Virus record (IMG/VR): IMGVR_UViG_3300050015_000339
Location: 1-38,952 of that record
From: a virus
Strand: one strand, 5' to 3'
DNA length: 38,952 bases
A program made the translations under genes and the position numbers. This document shows, one piece after another, positions 1 to 6,728 of the stretch (positions are counted from its first letter, which is position 1; each line of letters opens with the position of its first letter). The notes under the pieces are model-generated. The model was not told where the DNA came from and did not search any database. It worked only from the letters and a program-made list of their open reading frames with translations.

Positions 1-37
1 GTCTAATGGACTTTTTGCTCTAGCGATTTGTACGCCC

Positions 38-376
38 CTACCCGTTCGTGTCGCGCTGTGTGCGTGAACTATGGCAGCTATGGCACAGCGCTCTCAGGTT
101 GCCATCCTCATTCGAGCCACCAAGCGCCCTGGGTATGATGTGATCCACATCAGTAGTAGGTTCGCCACACAACACACAGAACGGATGCTCCCTGATGTAC
201 TCTGCTCGCAACCTTGCCCACTCAGCATCGTAACCTCTTGATGCTGACGATCCCCTGGACTTGTCATAAGCCTGGTCGTTCTGCTTGGCATGATCATTGC
301 AGTACCCGCGCCGGGCTGCATATCCTGGACATCCCTGAACCCTGCACGGTCTTGGCGCTCTATGTGGCACGTTCAC
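38..376 (-). CDS. HNH endonuclease, packaging-associated type
   Basis: About 112 residues from a GTG start (a second GTG two codons later is equally possible). The N-terminal third has CxxxxC and CxxH pairs (residues 12-30). The C-terminal half has a classic HNH core: CVLCG, then VDHIIPRALGG, then NLRALCHSCH, so two zinc-binding Cys pairs surround the metal-binding His. Small HNH proteins of this kind sit beside terminase genes in many cos phages and assist terminase cleavage. Here it is the last minus-strand gene at the left end, while terS is the first gene at the right end; joining the ends restores the usual HNH-terS-terL order. It lies downstream of a strong terminator, so it probably has separate transcription. 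Confidence 0.88.
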   Translation of the reverse strand: MNVPHRAPRPCRVQGCPGYAARRGYCNDHAKQNDQAYDKSRGSSASRGYDAEWARLRAEYIREHPFCVLCGEPTTDVDHIIPRALGGSNEDGNLRALCHSCHSSRTQRDTNG

Positions 377-394
377 CTCTGACTATCAGGCAAT

Positions 395-436
395 AAAAAA
401 CCACCCGATTCGAGGGATACCCCTTGAACCAGGTGG
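395..436 (-). terminator. Rho-independent terminator ending the early operon
   Basis: Read on the minus strand, positions 436 to 401 form a 16-pair stem with a single mismatch and a four-base loop (GTAT), followed at once by six T (400-395). It lies after the last early gene (487-702) and before the HNH gene, as expected for the end of the early transcript. Confidence 0.85.
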
Positions 437-486
437 CCCATACCTGCATACAGCCACTACTAGTATATCAGGTTATTATTGCATTG

Positions 487-702
487 TCAATGAGTAATGC
501 AAGATTTATTGCAATACCAAGGATTGTCCCATCGGCAGTTTGGACATTCTAACATCACATACTCAGGGAGGAATGTGATTGTGCCTGTAACTTTGCATCT
601 ATTATTATGAGTTAACGCCAGTGGTTCACCGCATTTCTCGCACTTCCAGGGCACGCCCGGATTCGCTGCTTTAGGTTCCTCCTGGTGCAAGCAGATGTTC
701 AT
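487..702 (-). CDS. Small zinc-ribbon protein
   Basis: About 71 residues from the ATG preceded by a GGTGAT ribosome site; an in-frame TTG 15 bases upstream is less likely. Two CxxC knuckles (CEKCG near residue 24 and CPNCR near residue 57) predict a zinc ribbon, plus a further Cys near the end. It follows the preceding gene with almost no gap, at the end of the early operon. Such proteins bind nucleic acid or protein partners; no specific function can be read. An imperfect dyad, TTGCATT (479-485) and AATGCAA (496-502), overlaps its stop region. Confidence 0.65.
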   Translation of the reverse strand: MNICLHQEEPKAANPGVPWKCEKCGEPLALTHNNRCKVTGTITFLPEYVMLECPNCRWDNPWYCNKSCITH

Positions 703-703
703 A

Positions 704-937
704 TCACCAATCTCCAACCCTAGGCCCTGGATGGTCCCTATCGATCATTTTCTTGGGGCTTATGTAGGGGGCTTTAGAGATGTACCATTGCACCTTATAA
801 TCAACCCCTTTCGGAGGATAATGATACCCGCAACGCCTACACTCCCACCAGGCAGATTTATCCGGTGTCTCATTGAAATGCCATGCGCCCGGCTTATGAC
901 CGAAGATCTTGCAGATCAGTTTGGCCAATAAATTCAT
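704..937 (-). CDS. Small phage protein with CKIFGHKP motif (DUF1660-like)
   Basis: 77 residues. It begins MNLLAKLICKIFGHKP, followed by WECRRCGYH; the Cys-x-x-x-Gly-His-Lys-Pro start plus a CxxC knuckle resembles the short phage proteins grouped as DUF1660, whose function is unknown. The start ATG overlaps the stop of the upstream basic gene as ATGA, with a GGCGGAG ribosome site. Probable metal-binding early protein. Confidence 0.7.
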   Translation of the reverse strand: MNLLAKLICKIFGHKPGAWHFNETPDKSAWWECRRCGYHYPPKGVDYKVQWYISKAPYISPKKMIDRDHPGPRVGDW

Positions 938-1062
938 TTCTCCGCCTTCGCCCTATTCGCCTTATGCTTCCTGTGTTGCATATGGCTCCCGTGCCGCTTG
1001 TGCCAACGTAGTTTGAGAGCCTTCGCTATACCGTTTATTATTGGTTCTACAGCCTTGTTCAT
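934..1062 (-). CDS. Small basic protein, coupled between rep and the DUF1660-like gene
   Basis: A 42-residue frame beginning MNKAVEPIINGIAKALKLRW. The second half is very rich in Lys, Arg and His (KRHGSHMQHRKHKANRAKAEK in outline). Both ends couple by ATGA overlaps, with the stop of the replication initiator upstream and the start of the CKIFGHKP gene downstream. That filling of the gap, end to end, is the main reason to believe it is translated. Possible nucleic-acid-binding peptide; no family recognised. Confidence 0.55.
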   Translation of the reverse strand: MNKAVEPIINGIAKALKLRWHKRHGSHMQHRKHKANRAKAEK

Positions 1063-1943
1063 CTGGCATCCCCGCATTCCGATCTCAGAAATGCGTCAAC
1101 TTCCATGAGTGTTCTATATCCGCAAGACGTTTTGAGAACATCCAATACATGCCTATACCCAAACATTCTGCACATATGATCAAGTATGGATTTTTCTATC
1201 TTATCTGGGCGAAATGAAGATATAGCAGCCCATGCTTGATATATAGCAGTTTCCAGTTCTGCCGTTTCCCCATACACGAGGTCTTTATTGGGCTCCTTAG
1301 GCAAATTAGGAGGAAGAGTATGTTTATTAATATTAGAAAAAGAAATATCCCTACCAGGTGCGGATTGAGGATTAGGAGGTGGCGTCGCCGGCGCGCGCGG
1401 GGGGTCTGATCTGATCTTTTCTGTTTCTGAATCTAATCTTATCTCTTCTAATCTAATCTGTGTTAAGTTTCTTAACGGCTCATTAACAGGCGCTTCACTG
1501 GGTAGGTTAATAGCCTGTGAAGGGGAAGGTATTGCGGGTTGCTGTTCTAGAGGTGTGGATTCTGTCGTCGCTGCTGATTCGGGCGTGTTCGTGGCCGGCA
1601 CGTAATATTCCGCCTTATGCCGCCTTTCCCGCAATCTCGCCATGCCCTCTGCCGGCGTGATATTATCCTGGCGCTCTGCAAAGTGGCTCACAATCCAGCG
1701 ATCGTTATCCAGGTGTACGATCCCTACCTTGGCCAATTCCTCCAAGTCCGGCAGGATCGTCCCGGCTTCCCTGCGCAAGGTCCATTCAATATCATCGACT
1801 TTCGGTAACTCTCCGTCTTTATCCACCTCACCGGCCAATAAAAACAGCTTCATACACAAGGCAAACAGGTGGTCGGTCAAGCGTTCCATTTTAGGGTCAT
1901 GCAGAATCTCGTGATACAGTTTGATCCAATAACGTGATGCCAT
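1059..1943 (-). CDS. Phage replication initiator (replisome organizer-like)
   Basis: 294 residues. The N-terminal 100 residues (RYWIKLYHEILHDPKMERL, then LFALCMKLFLLAG and a segment around WTLRREAG) match the winged-helix replisome-organizer domain that starts many phage initiator proteins. Residues about 120-220 form a Pro/Ser/Thr-rich linker, and the C-terminal 70 residues (AIYQAWAAISSFRP onward) form a helical domain as in DnaD-like initiators. It would bind the phage origin and load the host helicase. AT-rich direct repeats within the linker coding region may be that origin. It is followed by a coupled small basic gene. Confidence 0.75.
   Translation of the reverse strand: MASRYWIKLYHEILHDPKMERLTDHLFALCMKLFLLAGEVDKDGELPKVDDIEWTLRREAGTILPDLEELAKVGIVHLDNDRWIVSHFAERQDNITPAEGMARLRERRHKAEYYVPATNTPESAATTESTPLEQQPAIPSPSQAINLPSEAPVNEPLRNLTQIRLEEIRLDSETEKIRSDPPRAPATPPPNPQSAPGRDISFSNINKHTLPPNLPKEPNKDLVYGETAELETAIYQAWAAISSFRPDKIEKSILDHMCRMFGYRHVLDVLKTSCGYRTLMEVDAFLRSECGDAR
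1403..1465. other. Candidate origin: AT-rich iteron-like repeats inside the initiator gene
   Basis: Tandem short units of the type TCTGATCT and TCTAATCT(T/G) are packed into about 60 bases within the linker-coding part of the replication initiator gene, in a lower-GC patch than its surroundings. Phage initiators often bind iterons within their own gene. The repeats also encode a charged segment (IRLEEIRL), so they could be coding-driven. Confidence 0.3.
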
Positions 1944-1951
1944 TCAGCCCC

Positions 1952-2038
1952 CTAGTAGAGCCAGAGTGTGATTTTGATTACCACCAGGCACACGATGCAC
2001 GCCACGATCAATATCCCCAGGGCGTGCCTCCTCAACAC
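1952..2038 (-). CDS. Micro-protein with one membrane segment (28 aa)
   Basis: A GTG-started frame whose first base is the last base of the upstream TAG stop. It encodes 28 residues: a short basic head (MLRRHALG) followed by one continuous hydrophobic stretch (ILIVACIVCLVV) and a short tail ending TLWLY. A GAGGTGAG ribosome site precedes it. It sits between an exported barrel protein and the replication initiator. It resembles several other tiny membrane proteins in this operon in plan, not in sequence. Confidence 0.5.
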   Translation of the reverse strand: MLRRHALGILIVACIVCLVVIKITLWLY

Positions 2039-2418
2039 TATCTCACCTCACCCAACGCACACCCATCCACTCCCAACCCCACCGCCCGCGCGGCGGCCGG
2101 CCACAGATCAACGTAGCCCGTAATCCCATCCGCCAGGCGGTCCACAACTGTCACTGTGACCTCTCGCCTGGGCATTATCTCCCCGTTGCACTCTGCCATT
2201 AACGTCACATGCAAAATAGTGCCCATTGGCACATCATTGCTCGCTGCACCCAGGTATTCATCATCCACCACCTCCGGCGCACCTGGTGGCGTTACGCCGT
2301 GCCAACTTGCCGCATGGCGCCGGCCTAGGTATTGATCGTCTATGCCATAGGTGGTCACCGTGACCGGCAGGCTAATCACATGCAACGCCAGGAGCAAAGC
2401 GAGCAAGGCGTTGGTCAT
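2038..2418 (-). CDS. Exported RlpA/3D-like double-psi beta-barrel protein
   Basis: 126 residues. The first about 20 residues are a signal-peptide-like hydrophobic segment (NALLALLLALHVISLPVTV). The mature part has the double-psi barrel pattern: GAASNDVPMGTILHVTL, a Cys-Asn loop, then REVTVTVVDRL and YVDLWPAAARAVGLG, close to the VxDRG...DLS..AA..LG core of RlpA and 3D-domain proteins, which act on peptidoglycan glycan strands. An exported wall-active protein in the early operon, away from the lysis genes, could alter the envelope of the infected cell. Its start overlaps the methyltransferase stop (ATGA). Confidence 0.65.
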   Translation of the reverse strand: MTNALLALLLALHVISLPVTVTTYGIDDQYLGRRHAASWHGVTPPGAPEVVDDEYLGAASNDVPMGTILHVTLMAECNGEIMPRREVTVTVVDRLADGITGYVDLWPAAARAVGLGVDGCALGEVR

Positions 2419-3362
2419 ATCGGCATCGGTATGGCGCCTATCCGCGTTTGCGACATTGCGACATAATCGGCTTTGAGATCTATCCCCACAAATGAGCGAC
2501 CATGCTTAACCGCCACTTTCCCGGTAGTACCGCTACCAGAGAAGGGATCCAACACAACATCGCCCGCCTTACTGCCAGCCAGTATGCACGGCTCGACCAA
2601 GGCTTCTGGAAACGTCGCAAAATGGGCTTCTGAATATCCTTGCTTGGCGATAAACCAAACATCACGCCGATTTCGGGTGCCATTATCCTCTACCGGCTTC
2701 CTGTCCATCCGATGCTGTATTGCGGATTGTCCCGGTAATAGATGGTCTTTCGTAACTCTCTTAAAGTCGGCTGCTTTACCATTTTGCCCCGTGCTGGGTT
2801 CTTTGATTGCCGCGTTGTCGAAGTAATACCTTGCGCTCTTGGTCAACAAGAACAGGTATTCGTGGCTCTTAGTGCATCGATCTGTAACGGATTCGGGCAT
2901 CGGGTTCGCTTTCGCCCACACAATATCCTGCCGTAGATACCAACCGTCAGCTCGCAAGGCAAAGGCGACCATCCAGGGGATGCCGACCAGGTCTTTACGC
3001 TTCAATCCTCCGACCGCCGGCACATTTCCACCACCCCAACGCTTACTCTTGTCTATTATCGAGGCATCTTTACCATGACCGGTGATCGCATCCGTATTTC
3101 CGCCCCTGCCCCCGCCGGCATAACTATCGCCCAGGTTTAACCATAGTGTCCCGTCATCTCGCAGCACTCGCCATAATTCCCGCCCCACCGCCACCAGGTG
3201 CTCGACGTAGAGATCGGGTGTTGCCTCAAGACCGAGCTGGCCATCTACGCCATAATCGCGCAAACCCCAGTATGGTGGCGATGTTACGACGCACTGAACG
3301 CTTTTCTCGGGCAACGTCGGTAATACTTCCAGGCAATCCCCCTGGATGAGTTGCACTGTCAT
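2415..3362 (-). CDS. DNA methyltransferase (beta class, N4-cytosine or N6-adenine)
   Basis: 315 residues. The catalytic motif TSPPYW lies at residues 27-32 and the AdoMet-binding motif DPFSGSGTTG near residue 272, giving the motif order of beta-class amino-methyltransferases. TSPPY is more typical of N4-cytosine than of N6-adenine enzymes. The central region (about 110-250) holds WGGGNVPAVGG and the likely target-recognition part. No cognate restriction enzyme is adjacent, so it is probably an orphan phage methylase that protects phage DNA from host restriction. Its ATG overlaps the stop of the 35-residue membrane gene upstream. Confidence 0.92.
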   Translation of the reverse strand: MTVQLIQGDCLEVLPTLPEKSVQCVVTSPPYWGLRDYGVDGQLGLEATPDLYVEHLVAVGRELWRVLRDDGTLWLNLGDSYAGGGRGGNTDAITGHGKDASIIDKSKRWGGGNVPAVGGLKRKDLVGIPWMVAFALRADGWYLRQDIVWAKANPMPESVTDRCTKSHEYLFLLTKSARYYFDNAAIKEPSTGQNGKAADFKRVTKDHLLPGQSAIQHRMDRKPVEDNGTRNRRDVWFIAKQGYSEAHFATFPEALVEPCILAGSKAGDVVLDPFSGSGTTGKVAVKHGRSFVGIDLKADYVAMSQTRIGAIPMPI

Positions 3363-3466
3363 CTAATCGTCACTAGGTGTGTCTCTGCATAGTTGCCGGC
3401 CCACACGAATATGAGCGCAATCACGACCACCAGGATCAGCATTATCACGGTCTCTCTAGTAGTCAT
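3359..3466 (-). CDS. Micro-protein with one membrane segment (35 aa)
   Basis: Frame of 35 residues: MTTRETV, then a 20-residue hydrophobic segment (IMLILVVVIALIFVWAG), then a short polar tail. A GAGGT ribosome site precedes the ATG, which overlaps the stop of the 31-residue membrane gene; its own stop overlaps the methyltransferase start. Function unknown; a holin-like or regulatory membrane peptide is possible. Confidence 0.6.
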   Translation of the reverse strand: MTTRETVIMLILVVVIALIFVWAGNYAETHLVTIR

Positions 3467-3558
3467 AGCGACCTCACCAACGCAATTACTCCCCACCCCA
3501 GCACCACAACGATCACCACGAACACGATCGCGCAGCCTATCTCGGCTAGTCGGCTCAT
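3463..3558 (-). CDS. Micro-protein with one membrane segment (31 aa)
   Basis: Frame of 31 residues starting MSRLAEIGCA, followed by a strongly hydrophobic run (IVFVVIVVVLGWGVIALV) and a basic end. Its ATG shares one base with the TAA of the upstream gene and its TGA overlaps the ATG of the next membrane peptide, so three genes are chained without gaps. A GGGGAAG ribosome site lies upstream. Function unknown. Confidence 0.6.
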   Translation of the reverse strand: MSRLAEIGCAIVFVVIVVVLGWGVIALVRSL

Positions 3559-3773
3559 TAGTGCTTCCCCTGCAACCAGTTATAGAGATCGCGCTCAGCT
3601 TCTTTCTTCGTCGCTCGCAACGGTAAATATTTGGATTTAACCCTGTGCATGCCATGTCCGGGTTTCTTGGTATAGGTTGCCCACGTCTTACCCCAGGAAA
3701 TACCCGAGGAAACAAAATGCTCCGTATGGTGAGATAGGTAATTGCGAATCCACGCTACTTCTAGTTCACCCAT
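3558..3773 (-). CDS. Small basic hypothetical protein
   Basis: 71 residues from the ATG that has GAGGT eight bases upstream; an earlier in-frame ATG at 3788 lacks a ribosome site. The sequence is basic and aromatic (WIRNYLSHHTEHF near the start, then MHRVKSKYLPLRATKKEAERDLYNWLQGKH in outline). The C-terminal part looks like a short helical nucleic-acid-binding segment. No family recognised. Confidence 0.55.
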   Translation of the reverse strand: MGELEVAWIRNYLSHHTEHFVSSGISWGKTWATYTKKPGHGMHRVKSKYLPLRATKKEAERDLYNWLQGKH

Positions 3774-3794
3774 TGGCCGGTACCTCATTGTTTC

Positions 3795-3821
3795 GTAGGG
3801 GCGGACCTGCGTGTCCGCCCG
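3795..3821. repeat. Hairpin repeat, family C (GGGCGGAC...GTCCGCCC)
   Basis: GTAGGGGCGGAC and GTCCGCCCG form an eight-pair stem around CTGCGT. It occupies the gap between two early genes; the same element recurs near 28620, 29043, 36260 and 36625. Confidence 0.85.
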
Positions 3822-3831
3822 CTGTCAATCG

Positions 3832-4179
3832 TTATACCCCATCCCACTTATGCCTAATTTCCTCTGGTACTGTCGGGGGCTTGGGGGCATCTTCCGCCTT
3901 CTCGCGTTCTGCAGTTGCATCATCCCATACTTCTAGATCATCCTCGACCATATCCTCAACTGCCCCGTCCCCGTTATCTTCCTCCGCCCGCCCAATAGCC
4001 TGATCCTCATCCATAGCCCGCACCCTGTACCAGTGGTATTGCGGCACTTTGACTAACCAATGCGGATAGCCGTCTTCATCCTCAGCCATGGTTTGTGCAA
4101 TTTGTTCTGCCGTTCTTATCTTGCGGTCTTTTTCCAATATCACGTTCGCTTCTGAACTACCGAAAACAAGGCCACTCAT
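3832..4179 (-). CDS. Acidic hypothetical protein with SGLVFGSSEA start
   Basis: 115 residues; a good GGAGAT ribosome site precedes the ATG. The N-terminal motif (SGLVFGSSEANVIL) closely matches the start of the gene at 5044-5310 (SALVFGSPEAEAVL), so the two are related at least at the N-terminus. The rest has PHWLVKVPQYHWYRV followed by a very acidic stretch (EEDNGDGAVEDMVEDDLEV in outline), possibly DNA-mimicking. They flank the Gp37/Gp68-like gene on both sides. Function unknown. Confidence 0.6.
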   Translation of the reverse strand: MSGLVFGSSEANVILEKDRKIRTAEQIAQTMAEDEDGYPHWLVKVPQYHWYRVRAMDEDQAIGRAEEDNGDGAVEDMVEDDLEVWDDATAEREKAEDAPKPPTVPEEIRHKWDGV

Positions 4180-4180
4180 A

Positions 4181-5047
4181 TTATCTCCTATTCCCCGGCC
4201 ACTCGTGGATCATCCGCCCATCTATATGCAGCGGCCGACCTGGAAATCGATCGCTGTCCTGCTTGCCAAAAAAAGGAATGCCGGCAGCCTTGCATTGCTC
4301 GTAAATCGCTTTCGCCCATTCGAGGTTAAACGGCCGTCGGTTAGTTCCCGATTCTGCTCCCGCAATCACCCAATCAATGCCACCCTTATAATGGCTTCCA
4401 TTTACAGCATATGATTCGCAGCAGTCGATATTGGGGTCTGTGTCTGGGTCCACGGGATTATCTTCGTCATTGCGTCCACAACTGAGCCACGAGTTGTTAC
4501 TATCACATAGAGTAATAGGTTCTAGCATCGGCTCCACGCTCACGAACTTCGGGCCCTTCCAACTGGCTAACAATATCGGTATGCGCCGGTCAGCCATAGC
4601 CTGGTTTTCACAGGAAACCCCCATATAAATATTTATGTAGGCCGTGTATTCCAGCACCTCCCTGATCCGCTCCGGGCGTTTGGTCAATATCGCCCAATCC
4701 ACATCGGGTCGGTGTCCCAGGCACCCAATAGCTTCCCAAATGAATAGATCCGACACGTTCGAGTGAAAGAGATCCCCGCAATCCACAACAAAGACCATCG
4801 GCTTATTTGGCGCGCCGCGTTTGGGGCTATATTTGGGAAACTTTTTCGTCATCAAACGGTTCAGTTTATAGGCGTATGCGGTTGTGACCTCAGGCAAGAA
4901 GCCATATCGCTTGTCCAGCCTGATTACGTAGCAATTCTTGCAGCCAGGGGAGCACTCACAGTCACTGTCATTCCTGCCGCGCAAAACGAAATTCGCATCA
5001 GCGCCTGAGTAGTCTGCCCACCCGATTGTAGAGGGTTTCATGGTCAT
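4181..5047 (-). CDS. Phage Gp37/Gp68-like protein (DUF5131 type)
   Basis: 288 residues from the ATG overlapping the upstream stop (ATGA). Hallmarks of the Gp37/Gp68 family: a Cys cluster near the N-terminus (CECSPGCKNCYV), DCGDLFHSNV, WAILTKRPERI, GVSCENQ, VSVEPMLEPI, WVIAGAESG and the C-terminal AGIPFFGKQ. The family is common in phages and mobile elements; the Cys-rich start recalls radical-SAM or iron-sulfur proteins, but its reaction is not established to my knowledge. An extra Cys-rich segment (residues about 185-215, SCGRNDEDN to DCCESY) interrupts the core. Confidence 0.85.
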   Translation of the reverse strand: MTMKPSTIGWADYSGADANFVLRGRNDSDCECSPGCKNCYVIRLDKRYGFLPEVTTAYAYKLNRLMTKKFPKYSPKRGAPNKPMVFVVDCGDLFHSNVSDLFIWEAIGCLGHRPDVDWAILTKRPERIREVLEYTAYINIYMGVSCENQAMADRRIPILLASWKGPKFVSVEPMLEPITLCDSNNSWLSCGRNDEDNPVDPDTDPNIDCCESYAVNGSHYKGGIDWVIAGAESGTNRRPFNLEWAKAIYEQCKAAGIPFFGKQDSDRFPGRPLHIDGRMIHEWPGNRR

Positions 5048-5310
5048 GGCTGCGCCGCCTCTCTCAGTATCCGCTTGATCCCTTTGAGCAGTTCCTTCTC
5101 CCACCGACCGTCGATAACAATGGCGCCATCCCCTCGTACGTAGATGCTTTCAGAATGATCGGCGTAGGTATCTAGTATCAGGTCAACAATACTCCGTGCA
5201 GTCTCCGCGTGCGTGACTTCCACGGCTGGATCGATCGGGTCATCGATCCCACTCTTTGCGCGCCGCAACACCGCTTCCGCTTCCGGGGAGCCGAATACGA
5301 GGGCACTCAC
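5044..5310 (-). CDS. Hypothetical protein with SALVFGSPEA start
   Basis: 88 residues from a GTG overlapping the upstream TGA (GTGA). The first 15 residues resemble the start of the 3832-4179 product. The remainder (ARSIVDLILDTYADHSESIY, then GAIVIDGRWEKELLKGIKRIL) looks like a small alpha/beta domain ending in an amphipathic helix. No family recognised; it is coupled at both ends to its neighbours. Confidence 0.6.
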   Translation of the reverse strand: MSALVFGSPEAEAVLRRAKSGIDDPIDPAVEVTHAETARSIVDLILDTYADHSESIYVRGDGAIVIDGRWEKELLKGIKRILREAAQP

Positions 5311-5615
5311 TCTGTCACCAGGCCGGCAGCCGCCAGGGCTTCCCGCCACGTTTTACCCTCTCCATAATCCCTGGGGGATTCCTCTCCATCCTCATCGGTT
5401 ACGAGCACCTGCGCCCAATATCTAATGCCAGCGTAATCGGAGTCACGAGGATCTCTGCGCCCTACCGAGAAATAGGAGCCTTTTGGCAGGTGGTCTAGTA
5501 CTTGGATGATTACTCGTGCAAACTTGTTCACCTCAGACGCCGCGTCGATCTCTTCCTGTGTAGCCTTTCGCAACCCACCATCGGCCTGGTCAATAACTAA
5601 TAAGCTGCTATTCAC
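5307..5615 (-). CDS. Hypothetical early protein
   Basis: 102 residues; AAGGTGA lies just before the ATG. It contains VIIQVLDHLPKGSYFSVGRR, RYWAQVLVTDEDG and a terminal TWREALAAAGLV helix. This is a small compact soluble protein without a recognised motif, and its stop overlaps the next GTG start. Confidence 0.6.
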   Translation of the reverse strand: MNSSLLVIDQADGGLRKATQEEIDAASEVNKFARVIIQVLDHLPKGSYFSVGRRDPRDSDYAGIRYWAQVLVTDEDGEESPRDYGEGKTWREALAAAGLVTE

Positions 5616-5638
5616 CTTGTTCTCCTCCTACCCCGCCC

Positions 5639-5986
5639 TTAACTATGACCCGTCAGGCGTTGCTCTTTAAGGCTATCAACAAACTCGCCGTCCGATGGCT
5701 TTTCATCTGCTATCGGGTCGGCTACGACCTTGTAAACGATAACATCGGCACATCGTTCTATCGCGTCTTCTAGGGCTTTACTGACTTCTGCTTTGATGTA
5801 GTAACTAGTTGAATTTTTCTGTATCAGGTCATTCACCTGCTTCAAACAATCCATCACATAATTCAGTTGCGCTTTCAGGGCGGTGATACTGGCTTGCTTC
5901 TCGGTAAGTTGTCTTTTAAGCGGCGTTGTGTAATTGGCCTCACCAAACCCGTGGCAATTTGAGCACACAGTCGTACCGAGTTTCAT
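5639..5986 (-). CDS. Hypothetical protein with CxxC and coiled coil
   Basis: 115 residues after a strong AGGAGG ribosome site. The N-terminus has CSNCHGFG, a half zinc-knuckle of the DnaJ-like CxxCxGxG type. Residues about 25-60 form a likely coiled coil (LTEKQASITALKAQLNYVM), followed by an alpha/beta segment. Function unknown. Confidence 0.6.
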   Translation of the reverse strand: MKLGTTVCSNCHGFGEANYTTPLKRQLTEKQASITALKAQLNYVMDCLKQVNDLIQKNSTSYYIKAEVSKALEDAIERCADVIVYKVVADPIADEKPSDGEFVDSLKEQRLTGHS

Positions 5987-6115
5987 AATCTTTTCCTCCT
6001 CCTACCCCGCCCGCTCATCCGGCTCGCCCTGCATTTCAGTTATGCTCGACATTGCTGGTTCATCCCCTCATATTCGCTTGAGCAACCAGCTACGCGAGCG
6101 GGGCTTATAACCTAC
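5987..6115. other. Short gap with no convincing gene
   Basis: About 130 bases between two coupled blocks. A 16-codon minus-strand frame (MSSITEMQGEPDERAG) ends just before the next ribosome site; it could be a leader peptide but nothing supports translation. Confidence 0.3.
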
Positions 6116-6382
6116 CTACGCTTCAGCCTCCGGTTCCGGCTTTTCCTCTGGAGAAGCCTTGCCGTCTTTACAAGTTGCCCAGGAATTTTTCAAAGCCGTC
6201 AGGGCGCGCTTGGATATGTAATTCACCTCAGCTACGATTTCGAGCCGCACGAAATGGAAGCCGTCAGTGCCGTAAACATCAACGGCTTTTAACGCCTCCT
6301 CCGGCGTCGTGCAGACCAGGAACGGCTTCCGCTCGAGTGTTTGCTCTTTGTTCACTAGCACCATGCGATAAATGATTACCAT
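6116..6382 (-). CDS. Hypothetical early protein
   Basis: 88 residues with a GGGGAGGAG ribosome site. The N-terminal two thirds look like a small alpha/beta fold (MVIIYRMVLVNKEQ, CTTPEEALKAVDVYG, FHFVRLEIVAEV); the C-terminus is a Pro/Glu-rich tail. No family recognised. Confidence 0.6.
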   Translation of the reverse strand: MVIIYRMVLVNKEQTLERKPFLVCTTPEEALKAVDVYGTDGFHFVRLEIVAEVNYISKRALTALKNSWATCKDGKASPEEKPEPEAEA

Positions 6383-6406
6383 CGCTTTTGCTCCTCCCCT
6401 TCCACG

Positions 6407-6433
6407 TCATTCCAGCGAAGGCCAAAATCCATC
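6407..6433. repeat. Decayed family A palindrome
   Basis: GTCATTCCAGCGAAGGCC then AAAATCCATCC matches the family A element of the late region with two substitutions that break the GCCGGAAT arm. It lies upstream of the 6116-6382 gene. Confidence 0.7.
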
Positions 6434-6552
6434 CTCTACTCTCTTCGCCGGTTACTGTATCCGGCGCTGCCAGTTTCAGGTGCCTATTCCATCAAACCTA
6501 CAGCCGACTACTCACATCGAACGGGTACAACTTCCTAACTTATTTTGGCTTG

Positions 6553-6620
6553 TGCGGGGCGGTGGAGTCGGACCACCCAACACGCTAGCCCCTGGCCATT
6601 CGTGCCTGACCATTCCCCGC
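6553..6620 (-). pseudogene. tRNA-like remnant lacking an anticodon arm
   Basis: On the minus strand the 68 bases from 6620 to 6553 show a 5' acceptor half (GCGGGGA) and a 3' half (GCCCCGC plus A) pairing at six of seven positions. There is a D-arm-like GGTC/GGCC pair and a T arm (GGTGG, TCCGACT, CCACC). Only 16 bases remain where the anticodon arm and variable loop should be, and the T loop begins TCC instead of TTC. It is either a decayed tRNA or a chance fold. Confidence 0.35.
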
Positions 6621-6626
6621 TTGTAT

Positions 6627-6728
6627 CTAGTGCAACGACAATATGATCGCCACGATCGCCACATAGGCGCAATAGCGAACGCCGCGACCCATTCCACCAA
6701 TCACAGCCCTCAAGTACATCATCCTCAT
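6627..6728 (-). CDS. Micro-protein with one membrane segment (33 aa)
   Basis: Frame of 33 residues: MRMMYLRAVIGGMGRGVR, then a hydrophobic end (YCAYVAIVAIILSLH). The ATG overlaps the TGA of the nuclease gene upstream (ATGA), and AAGGAG lies seven bases before it within that gene. Its layout is positive-inside head then membrane segment. Function unknown. Confidence 0.5.
   Translation of the reverse strand: MRMMYLRAVIGGMGRGVRYCAYVAIVAIILSLH

Noticed and set aside
5987-6115. 16-codon leader-like frame MSSITEMQGEPDERAG
   Set aside because: Too short and without coupling or conservation evidence to call.
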